Positions 1 through 12,869 of a stretch of DNA of 64,000 nucleotides are shown piece by piece. Source of the stretch: Aspidiotus rigidus (Eukaryota; Arthropoda; Insecta; Hemiptera; Diaspididae); contig JAVHKY010000054.1 of NCBI GenBank assembly GCA_035079385.1, positions 5,867,501 through 5,931,500 of the forward strand. The letters run 5' to 3'. A model generated the notes under the pieces. The model made no database searches and had not been told where the DNA came from. It worked only from the letters and a program-made list of their open reading frames with translations. Positions within the stretch are counted from its first letter, which is position 1. Every line of letters starts with the position of its first letter. A program made the translations under genes and the position numbers.

Positions 1-269
1 TGGTACACCGGTGCACCCAAATACGGAAACGAAGTCGGCGAAATAATTGAAACAGGTGGTCGGTCGACGTTTCGGATTAACTTTTAGCTTTTTCGAGTTA
101 ATTTTCATCAACCCCCGCTTCTTCTTCCTTTTTCTTTTTTTTCTATTTCCCAACCATAAACGACGTTGTAAACGTTAACTTCAGGTGAACAGTATACGTA
201 TTTTTTATCCTCGACTAATCGACGTTTAAAGGTCAATAAAGAGACACTTTAAACTCTCATCTTTATTTT

Positions 270-272
<3 letters not shown>

Positions 273-309
<37 letters not shown>
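273..309. repeat. (CT)n microsatellite
   Basis: An uninterrupted run of about 18 CT dinucleotides inside the probable scratch intron. It is likely to vary in length between individuals. Confidence 0.95.
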
Positions 310-311
<2 letters not shown>

Positions 312-1186
312 GAATCACGTTTCTTCCTCACACAAAATTATCTGGCGTATGCTCATTTTGAAAAATTCGTTTTGACGCGGTGGTTTTGTCACGGAAGTCG
401 TATGCTTTTCGTTCTTTATTTCTTCTTCCTTTATAATATATAGTACGATACTTTGTTTCACACAAAATAGTAAACGATGAAAAGAAATCCGAGAATTTTC
501 TGAAAAAAAATCCGAATTTTCGTATCTCTGTTTTGTCACATTCTCTTCTTGTATTTCGTCGTTTGTTTTACTGGGGAAAAAAAAAATCAAGAAAAAAGAC
601 GAGAAAAAGAGAGGAAATCGAAAAGAGAATTCGACACTTGTTGCTTCCAAACTCCTTTGAAATAAATCGCAATAATGAAAGATGGAATCCGCCTATTTTC
701 TGATGATCTTTGAATGAGAAATTCTTCGCAGGGTTTTACAAATTATGGATGGAAAAGACGTGATGTTGAGACAACGAAGTGCGTCTACGAGTGAATTCCA
801 ACCTCAGTAATTTTATCGCCATTTAAGTCGTGATTTCACCTCCAAGGTAACCCTCCTGAACTGCACCCTTTCAATCAGGCACATAATATACGCGTATTTT
901 GTCCTAGCACCCCTTGCACCATACCCAGGGGTACCGCAATGATGAAGCTTTTATCTCTCATCATTTAACTTACGACGCCGTTACGGGAGACATTGAGATT
1001 CCATCTTATATAGGATTACATCTACAGCTATGAGTGCGCTCGCATGCAAGTTCTACGTTTTTGGAAAAGAATGACGTCATTAAAATACAGAAGAGCAATA
1101 ATTGATAAGAGTACAAATTAATTATCTGAGAATGTTGAAAGTCCAAACAAGTATTGATTTTCGATAGAAATAACTTTTTTTTATGT

Positions 1187-1575
1187 GTTTTATATCTTTA
1201 CTGAACATTTACCTCTTGATGAGAATCCGTGAATTCTCCCCCTCCTCGCTCCAAGTTTGGTTTAGGCTTATTGTACTGTACGTCGGGTAGAATCGCGAAT
1301 ATATTGTTTGTCGACTTTCTCCTTTTTACCCTTTAAGATATGTGGAGGGGGTCAAAACGTACTTATAACCATCTTTAGGCTGATATTTCTATTGTGTCGA
1401 GTTGGCAATATACAATTATACGAGATGACCTCATAATTGAACGTTCTTTCTTAACAACGTTTCACGTCTTTATGGAACACTTACAGTACCTCTTAATGAG
1501 AATCTGGAATTCCCCTCCCCCCTCGCTTCCCATCGCTCTAAGTTTGGTCTAGGCGTATTGTAAATTTCTACTGGG
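1187..1575. repeat. Diverged direct repeat, two copies of ~110 bp
   Basis: The segment at about 1187-1300 is repeated at about 1467-1575. Both have an ACCTCTT-ATGAGAATC stretch, a CCCTCC-rich patch, then AAGTTTGGT followed by TAGGC and TATTGTA. The copies differ by substitutions and small indels, so this is an old tandem duplication or two members of one repeat family. Confidence 0.6.
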
Positions 1576-2020
1576 CTATACTGGGCCTACAAATAGTCTC
1601 CATTAAAGACCTGACATAACATACAGAGTGCTTAGCTTCCATCTCTCACGACTAGCTTCTGGAGTCTCCAGGATAGATATATCTATGATTTAATATTTTT
1701 CCCGTAAGAGAGAATCATGTGGGATCTAATTTGAAAACCCAAGAGTTGTCCCCGCTCATCTGACAACAATCAATAATAGAGCAGTAAATTGGTTTATACT
1801 AGACTGTTCAGGCTGATGAGCCCCAGGAAGTTGGTCAGCCTAACGTACGGGAAGCTCGTTAGCCTCAAACATAGCACCAGATTTATACTAGAATTGGAGC
1901 GAGCGACCTTTCTCCACTGTACGAAAGGTAACAGCATCAACTAGGAGGAGAGCAACGTTTTATCTAGTAATTAGTAAGAACCTTCATTCAACGTTTGATT
2001 TCATCATGTTCTGTTTTTCT

Positions 2021-2033
2021 TTTCTGTCAACAG
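2021..2033 (+). promoter_or_regulatory. Splice acceptor of the scratch exon
   Basis: A pyrimidine-rich run followed by CAG, directly before sequence that continues in frame into the Scratch zinc-finger region. The intron would be phase 1. Translation upstream of this point (MFCFSFLS) is hydrophobic and unlike Scratch, which supports splicing here rather than a start at 2006. Confidence 0.8.
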
Positions 2034-3037
2034 GATACACGTCAACAGCGGACATCAGTCATTATGCTGCTTATCTACCAGGTGAGTCGGCAACCGTAAC
2101 TAGTACATCATACGCAACCCTACAATCAGCCAACGAATCGCAAGCCCCTCCTACGCGGACGAGATCATTAGCCATGTGTTTTACGAGTACAGGCGCCGCG
2201 CTATCTCTACCTCCTAAAAAGAAAGATATCTATCGACCGTACTCGCTGGATGACAGACCCTCTGTACGATGGAGACCGGCCGAGGATCTATCCGCAGCGC
2301 ACGCTATTCTCGATCTGAGCGCTTCACCCCCAGCTCCTGCCCCACCGGTTGCAGTACCTCCGCCGCAACGATCGCATTCCCCGGCTTCGAAGCAATCCAC
2401 CGCCAATGTACCACCCAAATCACCGTCGTCAAAAACCATCGCCTACACGTACGAAGCATTCTTCGTAAGCGATGGTCGCTCGAAAAAGAAAGCGCTTACC
2501 AGTACGGTGGACAACGTCACAGTGATAAGTACCAGCACGAACGGCGACCAAAGACCAAAGTACACGTGTTCGGAGTGCGGGAAACAGTACGCGACCTCTT
2601 CGAATCTGTCGCGACATAAGCAAACGCATCGAAGTTTGGACTCGCAATCGGCGAAAAAGTGTATGACCTGCGGCAAAGCTTACGTCAGTATGCCTGCACT
2701 GGCCATGCACTTGCTAACGCATAAGCTAAATCACGCTTGCGGCATTTGTGGGAAGCTGTTCTCTCGACCGTGGCTACTGCAAGGTCATCTTAGATCGCAC
2801 ACCGGGGAGAAACCGTATGGATGCGCGCACTGTGGGAAAGCATTCGCGGATAGATCTAATTTGCGAGCGCACATGCAAACGCATTCGACAGATAAGAATT
2901 TTGAATGCACTAGATGCCATAAAACGTTTGCCCTTAAATCCTACCTAAATAAACATTTAGAGTCAGCGTGCGTCGGCGAGACGGATTGTAACACTGCCAT
3001 CACCAACCAAATATCCACCATCACGCATCTGCGATAA
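2034..3037 (+). CDS. scrt: Scratch-type C2H2 zinc-finger transcription factor, last coding exon (partial gene)
   Basis: This exon encodes the C-terminal part of a Scratch protein, a Snail-superfamily DNA-binding repressor that acts in the nucleus in neural development (family knowledge). The reading frame runs from an ATG at 2006, but TTTCTGTCAACAG at 2021-2033 is a strong splice acceptor, so I start the exon at 2034 in phase 1. Counting residues from 2006, five zinc fingers are visible: C188/C191/H204/H208, C219/C222/H235/H239, C245/C248/H261/H265, C273/C276/H289/H293 and C301/C304/H317/C322. The last is the C2HC finger typical of the family. The inter-finger link HTGEKPYGC and the blocks KQYATSSNLSRHKQTHRSLD and CGKAYVSMPALAMHLLTHK are Scratch-specific rather than Snail-like. 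Residues 104-142 are rich in Pro, Ala and Ser. The first exon with the SNAG motif is not in the window. The stop is TAA at 3035-3037. Confidence 0.95.
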
Positions 3038-3600
3038 GGACGTACTCTCTGTTGAAAGCAGCCGCTGCCCGTTGATCGCATCATAATTACTCGTAATACC
3101 TTCGACTTTCATTTTCCTTTCGATCTAGTCTTCTCTAGTCTAAGATTTCGCATTCCTTTTGTGTTTTTTCGTCTTTCTCTGTCACTACTACTGTACTTTG
3201 TTCTATGTTCAGTCATTTTTCGATTTAATTCTAGTCTATCTCAGTCAGCTTGATCACTTAATTCTTTTTCTATATAACTCCTGTTTATTTTACTTTCTTT
3301 TCCTTTTCTCTCTACTTGTCTGTACATACTAGGTACTCAAAAAAGTATACAGCTACTGGTCATTTTTCTTCTTTTTATTTCGTTATAAGATACTTTTTCC
3401 TGTTTTTGTTCTCTATCTGTCTATCGTGTACCTATACTCGAATTTCTCTACTAAAACGTTAAACTATATACGTACTTTGACGTTTCAACATCTGTGATAT
3501 ACCGTAAAATATTATTTTGATATACACATACGGTACTGTACTGTATAAAATAAGGTTATATTTTAAACGTTTAACGCTATAACTATGAATTAATGGCTAG
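3038..3600 (+). other. Probable scratch 3' untranslated region
   Basis: T-rich sequence with no open frame directly after the scratch stop codon. I did not find a clear canonical AATAAA in the first several hundred bases, so the end of the transcript is not fixed here. The right boundary given is arbitrary. Confidence 0.45.
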
Positions 3601-6600
3601 GTTAAGGAGAGTCGAAATACTCGCGTTCTAAAATGAATAATGGAGGAGCCTAATGAGTTAAAATGTTCCTAATATCCTGAATTTAATTGATAAATGATAA
3701 TAATTTAGGGTAATGTAACGCAAACTATTTTTTCGACGGAGCTAGTCGTATAATCGAATAATATAATGAAAATTCCGTTATCGAGCAGAGAATGGGCGAC
3801 CTCCTCTCATCTTCAACAAATGACGATGGCCTTCGTTAAAATAATTTTCCTCTCCCCATAAAACTCTGTGCGATGCTCGAGCGCTGCGGTGCAATTATTT
3901 TCCGTTTGTGTCTCTTACACTGAACAAAGAAAGGATAAACGAGTGAGTTTTAACTTTTTTTTTTTTTAGCCTTTTAAGAGTAATCGTCGAATCCGTTAAG
4001 TAAATCAACGAACAGTAAAAATGAATTCGTTCACCCACATTCTTCGTTGAATAGAAAAATTTTTGTTTTACGAAGCTTTTCATTCTTCTTGTCTTTCAAT
4101 TTCTTTTACTATTTTTCTCTCATGTATTCTAAAATTTCGCAAAATTTCCCTCCTCCCGAAATGATAATAAATAAAACCGTTCTCAAAGGCTCATCCGAAA
4201 TGTAGAAAAGCATCGAGTTAAATTTTTGATGCACACACACACAGAGGAAATGGAAGACTTTTTTTCCTACCCCGGCGTTGCGAAAGAAAATATGCGAATA
4301 CGAAAGAAGTTTAACGAACACATCACGAAAGCAGTTCCTTTGAAAGATATTCGAACTCATTATTTGCTGACGTCGGAAACTATGTTTATATACTTCTAAG
4401 TCTTCTGTATGAAGATCATTTTTATATTCCCTTTTAATGAACGAGATATTGAAGTACGTCTCTTTGTTGCGTTTGATACTCTTCTTTCTCCTCCTTCTCC
4501 TCCACTCCTGGCGTATTTTGAGATAATAAAGATATTTGGCGAATAGCTTAACGTTATAGAGTCGAGAGCACCGGTGAGATTTGCCTTGTAAGTCAAGTGT
4601 TGTGTTCACGATTTACGCCTTTTTCGATTTTGGTCGGCCTTTTCATACCAGTGTCCGTTTCACGGCAGAACACAATTACTCGTACGATCGAGCCGGATTT
4701 AATAGCTATTGTACAAAAGAAAAAAAAGAAGAAAGAAAGGCACTAAAATGTTTTTCAGCAATAAACTTTCTTTTTCTTTTCGCCACTCGTCGCTGCCACG
4801 TACCAAGTACTTCCTTTTCTTCGTCTTCCTCGTGTTGTTCGCAGCCTTTATACGTTGTGTAAAGCAAAATTGTTTTTACTTCTGTTCGGGCCAATTTAAG
4901 GATTCACATAGATCATCTGCTGGCGAAATTACTCGCTTTATTTCCGTCGGTATTCCTTCCTCCTCCGAGCCCTTTCGAGCCAGCCAAAAAAAAAAAGAGA
5001 TGGTCTCCCCATCTCAGACGGATGAGATTGTGTTTTTGCTCGTAATTCTCCGCTCGATAATTAGTCGCGTATTTTTCAAATTTTGGAAAGAGCAATCAGA
5101 AATGTATACAGTGTACTGTAAGCCAAGTGCAATATTATTGATAGATTATATAAGGTAATTTTATATTGTATTTTTTTTTTTTCTCTCTCCATATAATGCA
5201 AATCATCTTGCTCGCAGAGTCTAATTTGTAATTTCAATTCGTAATATATATTTATTTGTATTATTATTACGAGTGGATATATTTGCATTGCAGATAAACG
5301 GAAAAATCGCGTAAAAAAATGACCATTTTCGAGAACCAAATATTTCTCGATTTTTTATTATTCCGTCTCCCTATATATCTTTTTTTCTCATCGTCTTCTT
5401 TCTCGGACTAAATTCATTCTTCTGTATCTTTCTTCTTCTCTGTCCCTCGTTCATTATGTATGTATTCGCTGGCGAATATAAGAAACGGTAATTTATCATA
5501 GTTGCGGGATTTCTGTACTAAAAGAGCGTGCTCTGATTTCAAAAAATGTAAAAGAGTATAAGAAAGAAGAAAAATATACACATAATCTATTTGTAGTGCA
5601 GCGGAATTCGTAAAACGGAAACTAATTTCGCACAATGTCATTTATCATTGTTTCGGCGTCATAAGTTTCGAAAAATCAAACAAGTTGCGCGCAAACCCCG
5701 AACCGTTCCTCTATATTCGATGATAACGATTATACACGCATAATATACTCGTAAGTTACATTGTACGATACGTATACACAATCTCTAATGTATTATACAA
5801 TATATCAGGGGTTTTCAAACTATAAAATTGCATACTTATCGGACATACTGTAGCAACGGTAGTTTGAAAATCTCTTGAAAATTTGTAACATTACCGCAGG
5901 TATGGTTGATGTACCATTGACGAACTCCAAGTAAGTTAGAAATTTTTTCCATTCTATATAATTTCTGTTCTTCCTCTTTTCTCGTAAGCTTAAGACTGTT
6001 GTACGTATGAAGAAGAAATAGAGCAAGAATCTTCTTAGTACGATATACAGGAGGGGTTTTCCTATATCTTTTTTCAATTAATCCATCCCGTCTTTCTAGC
6101 CAATAAATAAATAGAAATGTCTTTTCAAAATTTGTCAAGAGTCTAAAATTTCGTCAATGATTCGATAAGAATATTTTGGTTTTGGTTTGAACTTTATCTG
6201 ACAAAAGGCATCGACAACATCGTCCCTAATTACAATAGGTATTGGAATGCAGGATGAAGGATAGAAAAATGAATGACTAACTAATGAGGACCGATCAATT
6301 CTCGCTTAAAAAGTAAGATTGGATATTCACATGAATGCACAGTATAAAACTACTTTCTTCACGAACAACAGCAGAAACAGTTCAATATTTATCTTCTATC
6401 AAATATACGCGTATCCGATATCAAATAGGGGAAGAAAAGATTCTGGAACGACGGATTGTCTTCTCTATCACGCTCATAAACTATCGGCAATCTTCATTGG
6501 GCTCAGTATACTGCACTGTAATCATTCCGATGGAATAATACTTGAATAAAGTGGAATTAAAGATTCTATCATCTCATCTAATTTATAGAATACTAAATTT

Positions 6601-6970
6601 AGTTTTGTAAACATCATTCATGGGATGTTGGAAAGGCGAATCTGCTTCATTCGAGCGTTATTTGAGTAGTTTTATTTTTCTCCCCCGTACCACAATAGTT
6701 TAATTACTTTTATTCCCGTTTTCAATCTCTCTTTGCTCAGTTTGAATGCAGCGCTGTCTGGCCCAAATTCTCATCAACTTCATTACTGGTTAATTGCAAC
6801 ACTGTCGGGAGGTTTTGTAGCTTTTAGTCGATCATATTTAGGTAGTGAAGTGTTTTTGAAATACTGCCAATGAGTCTAAGCTCAAACACTGTCAAAATCT
6901 CCTGTACTTCTTGTATCCTGTCAGTGAACGCGAATTGCATCAAAAGTTTCTTTCGGTTTGACAAAGACTG
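3600..6970. other. Non-coding, no supported gene
   Basis: AT-rich sequence with short frames on both strands only, the longest being 166 codons at 4109-4609 (minus). That frame is rich in Lys, Arg, Phe and Tyr from homopolymer-rich DNA and shows no domain. CpG is not depleted, for example around 4.6-5.1 kb. I see no RNA gene. Confidence 0.5.
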
Positions 6971-6974
6971 TTCT

Positions 6975-7400
6975 AAGCAAAGTTGAAGCGTCCCCGCAAG
7001 GAGCTCTAGAATCGAAAAAATTGGAAATAGGACTGATAATTTTTTCATTTGAATGTTCATTGAGTAACCTTAAAATTAAATGGGAAAATTAAGAAAACGA
7101 AGTTTCTGGAGCGCCTACAAGTTATCTTCCATGAGGGTATTGATATTGACATTTAAGAAAAATTTCCACCCACCACCCCGCGCTGCCTACTGATTGACCC
7201 GTTTTTGCTGCGCGCGATACTGGCGCCGACCGGCCATAATAATAGCAAACAACTCCTATTCTAGTGAGCTGCACCACTTTCGTCTGGTTTTCTAACTTTT
7301 AGTCAATTATATTTTAGTAAAAAAGGATTCTCAAATACCTGTTTAATAGGCAAATAAACATCCTCAACGTACTTTCCAACAAACTCACATATCTCAGCAT
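6975..7400. repeat. Dispersed repeat copy A
   Basis: This segment matches 8405-8860 in the same orientation, with roughly three quarters of bases shared by eye. Shared landmarks in order are AAGCAAAGTTGAAGCG / AAGCGAAGCTTGAACG, TTCATTGAGTAACCT, GCGCGATACT and TAGGCAAATAA / GAGCAAATAA. No coding capacity is visible. Confidence 0.6.
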
Positions 7401-7599
7401 TTATACGTGTGTCAACTTTTTTTTTCATTCTTTGCTCTCTGTCAGCGAATGCCTTTCCTCAAAAGTTTCTGTGTGGTCTAATCTGCCTCAAAAAATTGAA
7501 TGGACGTATCTGCATATTCACGATCTGCGGTAAAGAGATTGGTAAAAATACCTTTTGCTGATCGTCGATGTGCAGATATGTCCATCCTATTTTCCACGG

Positions 7600-7970
7600 A
7601 AATAATAGACCGAGTTATCGTGACGGCACAGCGTGATTTTCATGACGAGGGCAAAGGTACCCAAAATTTATACGAATTTATCCAATCGCAAATTTGCTCC
7701 CCATAAGAAAAGCACAGGGAGCATTCGATCATATGGTATTAATCAAGAATGAGACAGGATTGAGGGGAAAAATGATTATTTTCAAAAGCCGACTATCTCA
7801 CGCATTATAAATATCAACTTTTTTCTCCTCAATCCTTTCTAATTTTCATTTAATTCTATACTGATCTTGGCTCCCCGTGTTTTTCTTATGGGAGCAAAAA
7901 AGCGATTGGAACAATTCGACCTACTATCGATATTGTTGTTATCCGAAATAACTCGGTCTGTTAGGATTGT
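7600..7970. mobile_element. Inverted-repeat element (MITE-like)
   Basis: The two ends are imperfect inverted copies. AGACCGAGTTAT near 7608 pairs with ATAACTCGGTCT near 7950. TCCAATCGC followed by TTGCTCCC near 7680-7700 pairs with GGGAGCAAAAAAGCGATTGGA near 7891-7911. Inner pairs include GGATTGAGG near 7759 with CCTCAATCC. The frame at 7500-7706 is a by-product. No target-site duplication could be assigned, so the superfamily is unknown. Confidence 0.55.
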
Positions 7971-7976
7971 TCTAAG

Positions 7977-8409
7977 CACGGTACACTAAAGAGGTATTGA
8001 CACTATACAAAATTCTTGTCACACAAAATAATGTAGTTCATACATAATTCCGCTGCGTTCGCTGCGCCGTTGTAAATGCCTTCCGCTCCCCACCAGCGTT
8101 GTTACCTTACCGGAGGTACCCTACTACTGACAAATTTCCAAGGGTTATAAAAAATCAAGAAATTTACACATGAGAATAATTTTTTTTGAAATATGTAGAG
8201 TATTCGCACCATGTTTCAGATTTTTTGGTTGATTTCTGACTCTTCTACAATTTTTTTAAAAGTAGTGAATTTACATAAGACTCTATGTACTACCGGGGAC
8301 CAGATCATTGGCGCTACATAGTGGCAAAACACTCAAGTACATCATTTCTCGTGACAGCATTAGTAATGGTGAACATAGGCAAGTGTCAATACCTCTTTAG
8401 TGTACCGTG
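7977..8409. repeat. 28 bp perfect inverted repeat pair
   Basis: The 28 bases at 7977-8004 (beginning CACGGTACACTAAAGAGG) are the exact reverse complement of 8382-8409. About 377 bp separate the arms. The right arm runs directly into repeat copy B, so the pair may mark the ends of an insertion inside the repeat family. Confidence 0.8.
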
Positions 8410-8860
8410 GTTCCAAGCGAAGCTTGAACGTTTGATTCGGTCTGGCCACCCGCTAGGAGCGCCACAATCGACAAAATTGAAAATGGAATAAGGACGATTT
8501 TCTTATTTGAACGTTCATTGAGTAACCTCAAAATAAGTTCGGGAACGAAGCAATTGAACACAAAAATCAGGAGAACAAAATTAGTACAGCGTAAAATTTC
8601 CTACTCGTTGTTACCTTCTCATGAAAATATTGATTTCGGTCGATTTAAGTAAAGCTCATCTTACTCCCCACGCGGCCCATTAATTGCCCCGTTTTTTGGT
8701 GCGCGATACTAGCACTGATCGGCCCAAATACCTTTCGTCAGGTTTTATCATATTTTGGTATAGTATAATGTTCTCAAAATACCTACTTTGATGAGCAAAT
8801 AACTCCACGCGAGAGGATTCTCAACGTCCCTTCCAATGAACTTGAATCTTTCAGCTCTCG
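8405..8860. repeat. Dispersed repeat copy B
   Basis: Second copy of the repeat described at 6975-7400, same orientation. It ends near TTCCAATGAACTTGAATC, matching TTCCAACAAACTCACAT in copy A. The frame at 8285-8491 crosses the 28 bp inverted repeat and the start of this copy and is not a gene. Confidence 0.6.
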
Positions 8861-8869
8861 TACTTCACA

Positions 8870-11800
8870 TCTTCTACATTCCTTTTCGGTGGATGCGTTG
8901 GGGCTTTTCTTCCACCAAACACGCGTCTACTACCAAATCTTGATCGTTAAGTAGGATATCTGATATACGGGTAGTAAACAGATCTCCATATTCTTCCTCT
9001 CGTGTTCAATACTACAGTAATTCTCACACACGGACACTATATAATACCGCATCCACTATCAATTGCACGAGAGAAGAAAAAAGGTAAATAAGGATGCAAA
9101 AATTTTCCAAGTGTCTGCCAGTTTTTGAAAGATGAAAAGCGAAACTTGTACAGTGCGAAAGCATCGGAACGAGGACGAAGAGAGGGAAGGCAGTGTATAT
9201 ACAAAATAAGCAACAGCCGGTTAAAAAAGGGGAACAAGAATTACTGTCTGAAATGATGAAAGCATACCATCCTTATTCGTGTTATTCGTTGGTACTGGTA
9301 TTCAGTCTACCCTTGCTGTAATAATATTTTCTTGTTAATTCTAAAAGACGTTGCCTACACCGGCATTACATATTCAGGTTATTTTTCATTTTCCGGCCCG
9401 TTTTCCTCTCAATTCCAAAGACCGCAAGTTTTCCTCGACAAGGACTTCATCGTTTATACTTGGTTGCACTCGTTATAATTAAACTTTCTTTTTTTTTCTT
9501 CTTCTTCTTCTTCTCCTAGTCTCCTCTTGAACATTACTCATTTTTTTCATGGAGTTTGAAGTTTTTCTGAAGAATTCCCTTGTTGATCATAGCGAAAGCA
9601 GTAAAGAGTTAGCGCGATGAGTCACGTTTGTACTTTAAAAATTTACGCCAAGATCGTTGTTATTGTTAGTTTTGCAGTTACATATTATAAGGTTGGATGT
9701 GTGTTCGTACGTACATGAAAGGGAGGGAGCCATAATTTGGAATTTTAAATGGTACAACCCACATTAGTGGTATAATATCCGTATGTGAAGTCAAACCTAA
9801 ACGAGAACTCACTGCAACCTCGTAACATTTTTCCCTTAAGAAATTTCACCTTATTTTTCAGATTGAGTCTGACCGCGCTGTCAAACTACACCGACAACTC
9901 CTGTAAGGCGAAGTTTTTTTCAACGTAATCTCTTCAAAAGAATCCTTTCGGACTTATACATCTCTTCACATCCCACAATTAAAATTCTGAGATTAAATAC
10001 AGTCTAGGATCTAACCGTACACAACACAAGTTTCGGTGAAATTCCCACTTTTGTCGAGGTAGGCGGATCAGAACCCTATCTTGAAGTACTTCAGCCTATA
10101 CAACTTCAGTTAGCGATTTAAAGTGAGAGAGTTTCAAATAATTATAGATAGAGCCCCACTTGACGTTTTCACTGAAATGAGCGCGCTGTTCCGCATTCAA
10201 TCTCAGACTTACTCTCCCTGTTCAAATTTGGCGTTCACACTCTCTCTCAATAATTTTGAACACCCGTTCCCATCGAAGAATTTTGATAGTTCGACATTCA
10301 CACACCAGCGTTCGGCGGCGCCGGGATTTGAAACTGAATGATTGGGCTGTCTATAATAAACGCCTGTTGGATGAAGTGAACGCGCAGTCAACAAATGCGA
10401 ATGTCATATTTGGAAACAAACGAGACGCTCATAATGCCGCTTTTGTTTTCATCTTAAATAAACACCATAAAACCGTAACACAAACACACTTTACTCGTAG
10501 ATTCCTTTTCGGAATTCTACGATCATCGCCGCCGCGTTCTTTCCATTTCATAAGATTCCTAACATCGCATCGCGTTCATTCTTTGTCGTCGTTTTTCTTT
10601 CGCATTACTCGGTTTCTTCGTGGGGTGAATATTTTCCTTTCTGCCCCTTTTCGTCGCTGACTCTGTCACGTTCTCTCCCTCGCCCAAGTAGTAATTTTCG
10701 ATTTGTAGTTAGTTTTTTCAAGACCGGTGTGAATTTTCTTCCTCTTGTTGCGCGTCCTTATATACCATATTACATCGTCTTACCGCTTCTCCGCATGCAC
10801 CCCGCAGCCTTTTTAACTTTATTAAGGACTTTATTCGACGCAATTAAGCCTTTCGAGTTAAACGAATCCAACAAGAATCTCGCGGTCGTATATTGACAAA
10901 ACGCGCGAGGGAGACGAAAAGTATACATAATACAATACGCGTATTATTAAAAAAGTTGAAAAAAGTTTGTCTGGTTTGTTTTTCTTTCAGCAGCGCAATA
11001 ACCTAAGGTTTCATTTTCTGAAACACTTATAGTATATCTTCTTCGTCTTTTCGTCGTGCGATATTTTATTGTTTTTTATAATTTTTCAATTCGGATAACT
11101 ATCGTTACCGTGTCTCGCGAGTCGTTTTTCATAAGCTTTCTCGGCGTCGCGCCACCCCATCACCGTTTGATAAGCGCGCGTGAATTTATAAGTTCGGAGA
11201 GTATTATTTCATCTATATCGTTGGATGTTCCACGGCGAGAAAATAACTTAAGAGCGTGATATGTATATATATGCGAGAGTACATGTGAATTGAACTTTTG
11301 TCGCGCTTCCTCCATCCGACCGTCTTTGTTCGCTCGGTGTAAAGATGAACCGCGTGTTACCGTCTTGCGGTTTGATTTCTCGCGAATTATTATATTTTCG
11401 CTATTAAATTAATGCGTCGTGCATGTTCAATGAAAATGCGCTCATTTTTACATTCGAGGCTGAAATTTCCGTATCGTCTTAATTTATATCGAGTCGCAGC
11501 TGTTGCGATTTCGAAATACGCGACACGTCAGTATATAATATAGCGCAGTTTTGCTATGGTATTTCCTACTTTTGACTTATTGAAATATGAAGATGTGTGA
11601 GTGTGTGTTTACGCTTCCCGCCTCGTCTGAGGGACGAAATATGACAGCTCTTGCGGCTCCCGAATCGCTAAAAACGTCTTCGAATATTTTTATTTCTGCT
11701 TCCTAAATCTTCTGTATCTTACTTCGTCACGAACTTTCTTCTCGTCCGCGAGTTCCAAACTTTTCCTGATTAAATTTCTTCTCAATCTTCTATCACACTT

Positions 11801-12555
11801 TTCTTAGAAAAGGATCTTCAAAAGATGCGAGGGACGAAAATTCCGAAAAATTAATACTCATAAATCCATTTCCTAATAAATGAAAAGTTTACTTTTTTTT
11901 TCAAGCCAAATCTGATTCCTTTAGAGACGAGCAAAAAGAGGAAGAAATCTTTAGATTGTGAGAGAAAAGATACATCAAAAACTAAATTTCTAGGAGTGGT
12001 AGAGATGCTAGAACCTCGACCAACACATGAACCAACTCCCGAAAATTCATGATCCCCTTCTCAAGACTTTGACACGACGTATTTGCGACAGATTTGTGCA
12101 CTATGGATTTTTGTACCATTCCGATCACACTGTAGAACTCTATGGAAGTCGAAATACGACCTTGAAATCTTAAAACCGGATAACACAGTGGTTAACTTAA
12201 GGGGCATCCAGATAACCACTGTCAATTTTCTTTTCCCTTTTTTTGAATTATACTTTCTGAAATTTGACAAAAATTACATTAATTTGCATAAGTAATCTGA
12301 CCAGGACTACTCAATTCACTGAGAGAAAGAAAAATACTTCAAATGACTACTGACTATGGCCGCTCGGGGCGCTATACAAAACCTGGCTGATTTACGGAGA
12401 AAGACGACCTAAAAAAAAAACTCGAACTTTTAGAGTCTTTAATCATGAACATGTCTTCTATAAGTTGTAATATTGTTTACCAAGCGTGAAACCATCTGTC
12501 CTTTCTGTTCATCTCTATTCTAGGGTTCAGGACTTTGGACGAAGTTCTTCGTTGA
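8870..12555. other. Non-coding; CpG-rich single-copy-like stretch at 10.3-11.6 kb
   Basis: No exon is supported. Around 10.3-11.6 kb CpG and GCG/CGC words are clearly more frequent than in flanking DNA and I see no repeat. This could be a promoter or an unrecognised untranslated exon. The open frame at 10256-10660 (134 codons) is Arg/Phe-rich and has no recognisable domain. Confidence 0.4.
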
Positions 12556-12559
12556 GGTC

Positions 12560-12865
12560 GTCAAGAGATTCAAAATTTTGGCAAGCAAATTTCCTCTTCC
12601 CACCCCGCTGATAGACATTTTTTGGTCTAGTATATGCTCTGAAGTCTTAGTGTATACAAACCAGGAACGTTTGAAATTCTCCAAAACCCTCTTCTTCCCT
12701 CTCACCCTGCTGATAGACATTATTTGGTCCAGGATATGCCCTGAACCCTTATAATACATACAGACCATAAATTGAAACACTCCAAAACCCTCTTCTTCCT
12801 ATTCACGTCCCGCTGATGAGCATTTTTTGGCCTAGTATATGCACTGAAGCCTTATAGTATAATTA
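12560..12865. repeat. 102 bp tandem repeat, about three copies
   Basis: The block beginning CACCCCGCTGATAGACATTT recurs at about 12601, 12703 and 12805, spacing near 102 bp. Each unit also contains a GGTCTAGTATATGC-like and a CTGAAGCCTTA-like segment. The 86-codon minus frame at 12520-12780 arises because the unit length is a multiple of three. Confidence 0.75.
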
Positions 12866-12869
12866 TGGA

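Larger units (their letters stand above)
1..2033. other. Non-coding sequence upstream of scratch exon, probable intron
   Basis: No convincing coding exon is visible. The stretch ends in a pyrimidine-rich tract followed by CAG at 2031-2033, a good splice acceptor, so it is most simply the 3' part of an intron of the scratch gene. It contains a CT microsatellite near its start and a diverged direct repeat at about 1.2 and 1.5 kb. The short frame at 315-650 on the minus strand is low-complexity and has no recognisable domain. Confidence 0.6.

Noticed and set aside
315..650. 111-codon minus frame with a hydrophobic start resembling a signal peptide
   Set aside because: The Phe-rich stretch comes from A/T-run DNA; no conserved features.
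2006..2033. ATG at 2006 as the start of the scratch protein
   Set aside because: The intervening codons overlap a strong splice acceptor, and a Scratch protein is expected to begin with a SNAG motif encoded in an upstream exon.
2269..2710. Overlapping frames on both strands within the scratch exon
   Set aside because: Shadow frames of the zinc-finger coding sequence.
4109..4609. 166-codon minus frame
   Set aside because: Lys/Arg/Phe-rich translation of simple sequence, no domain, no splice or start context.
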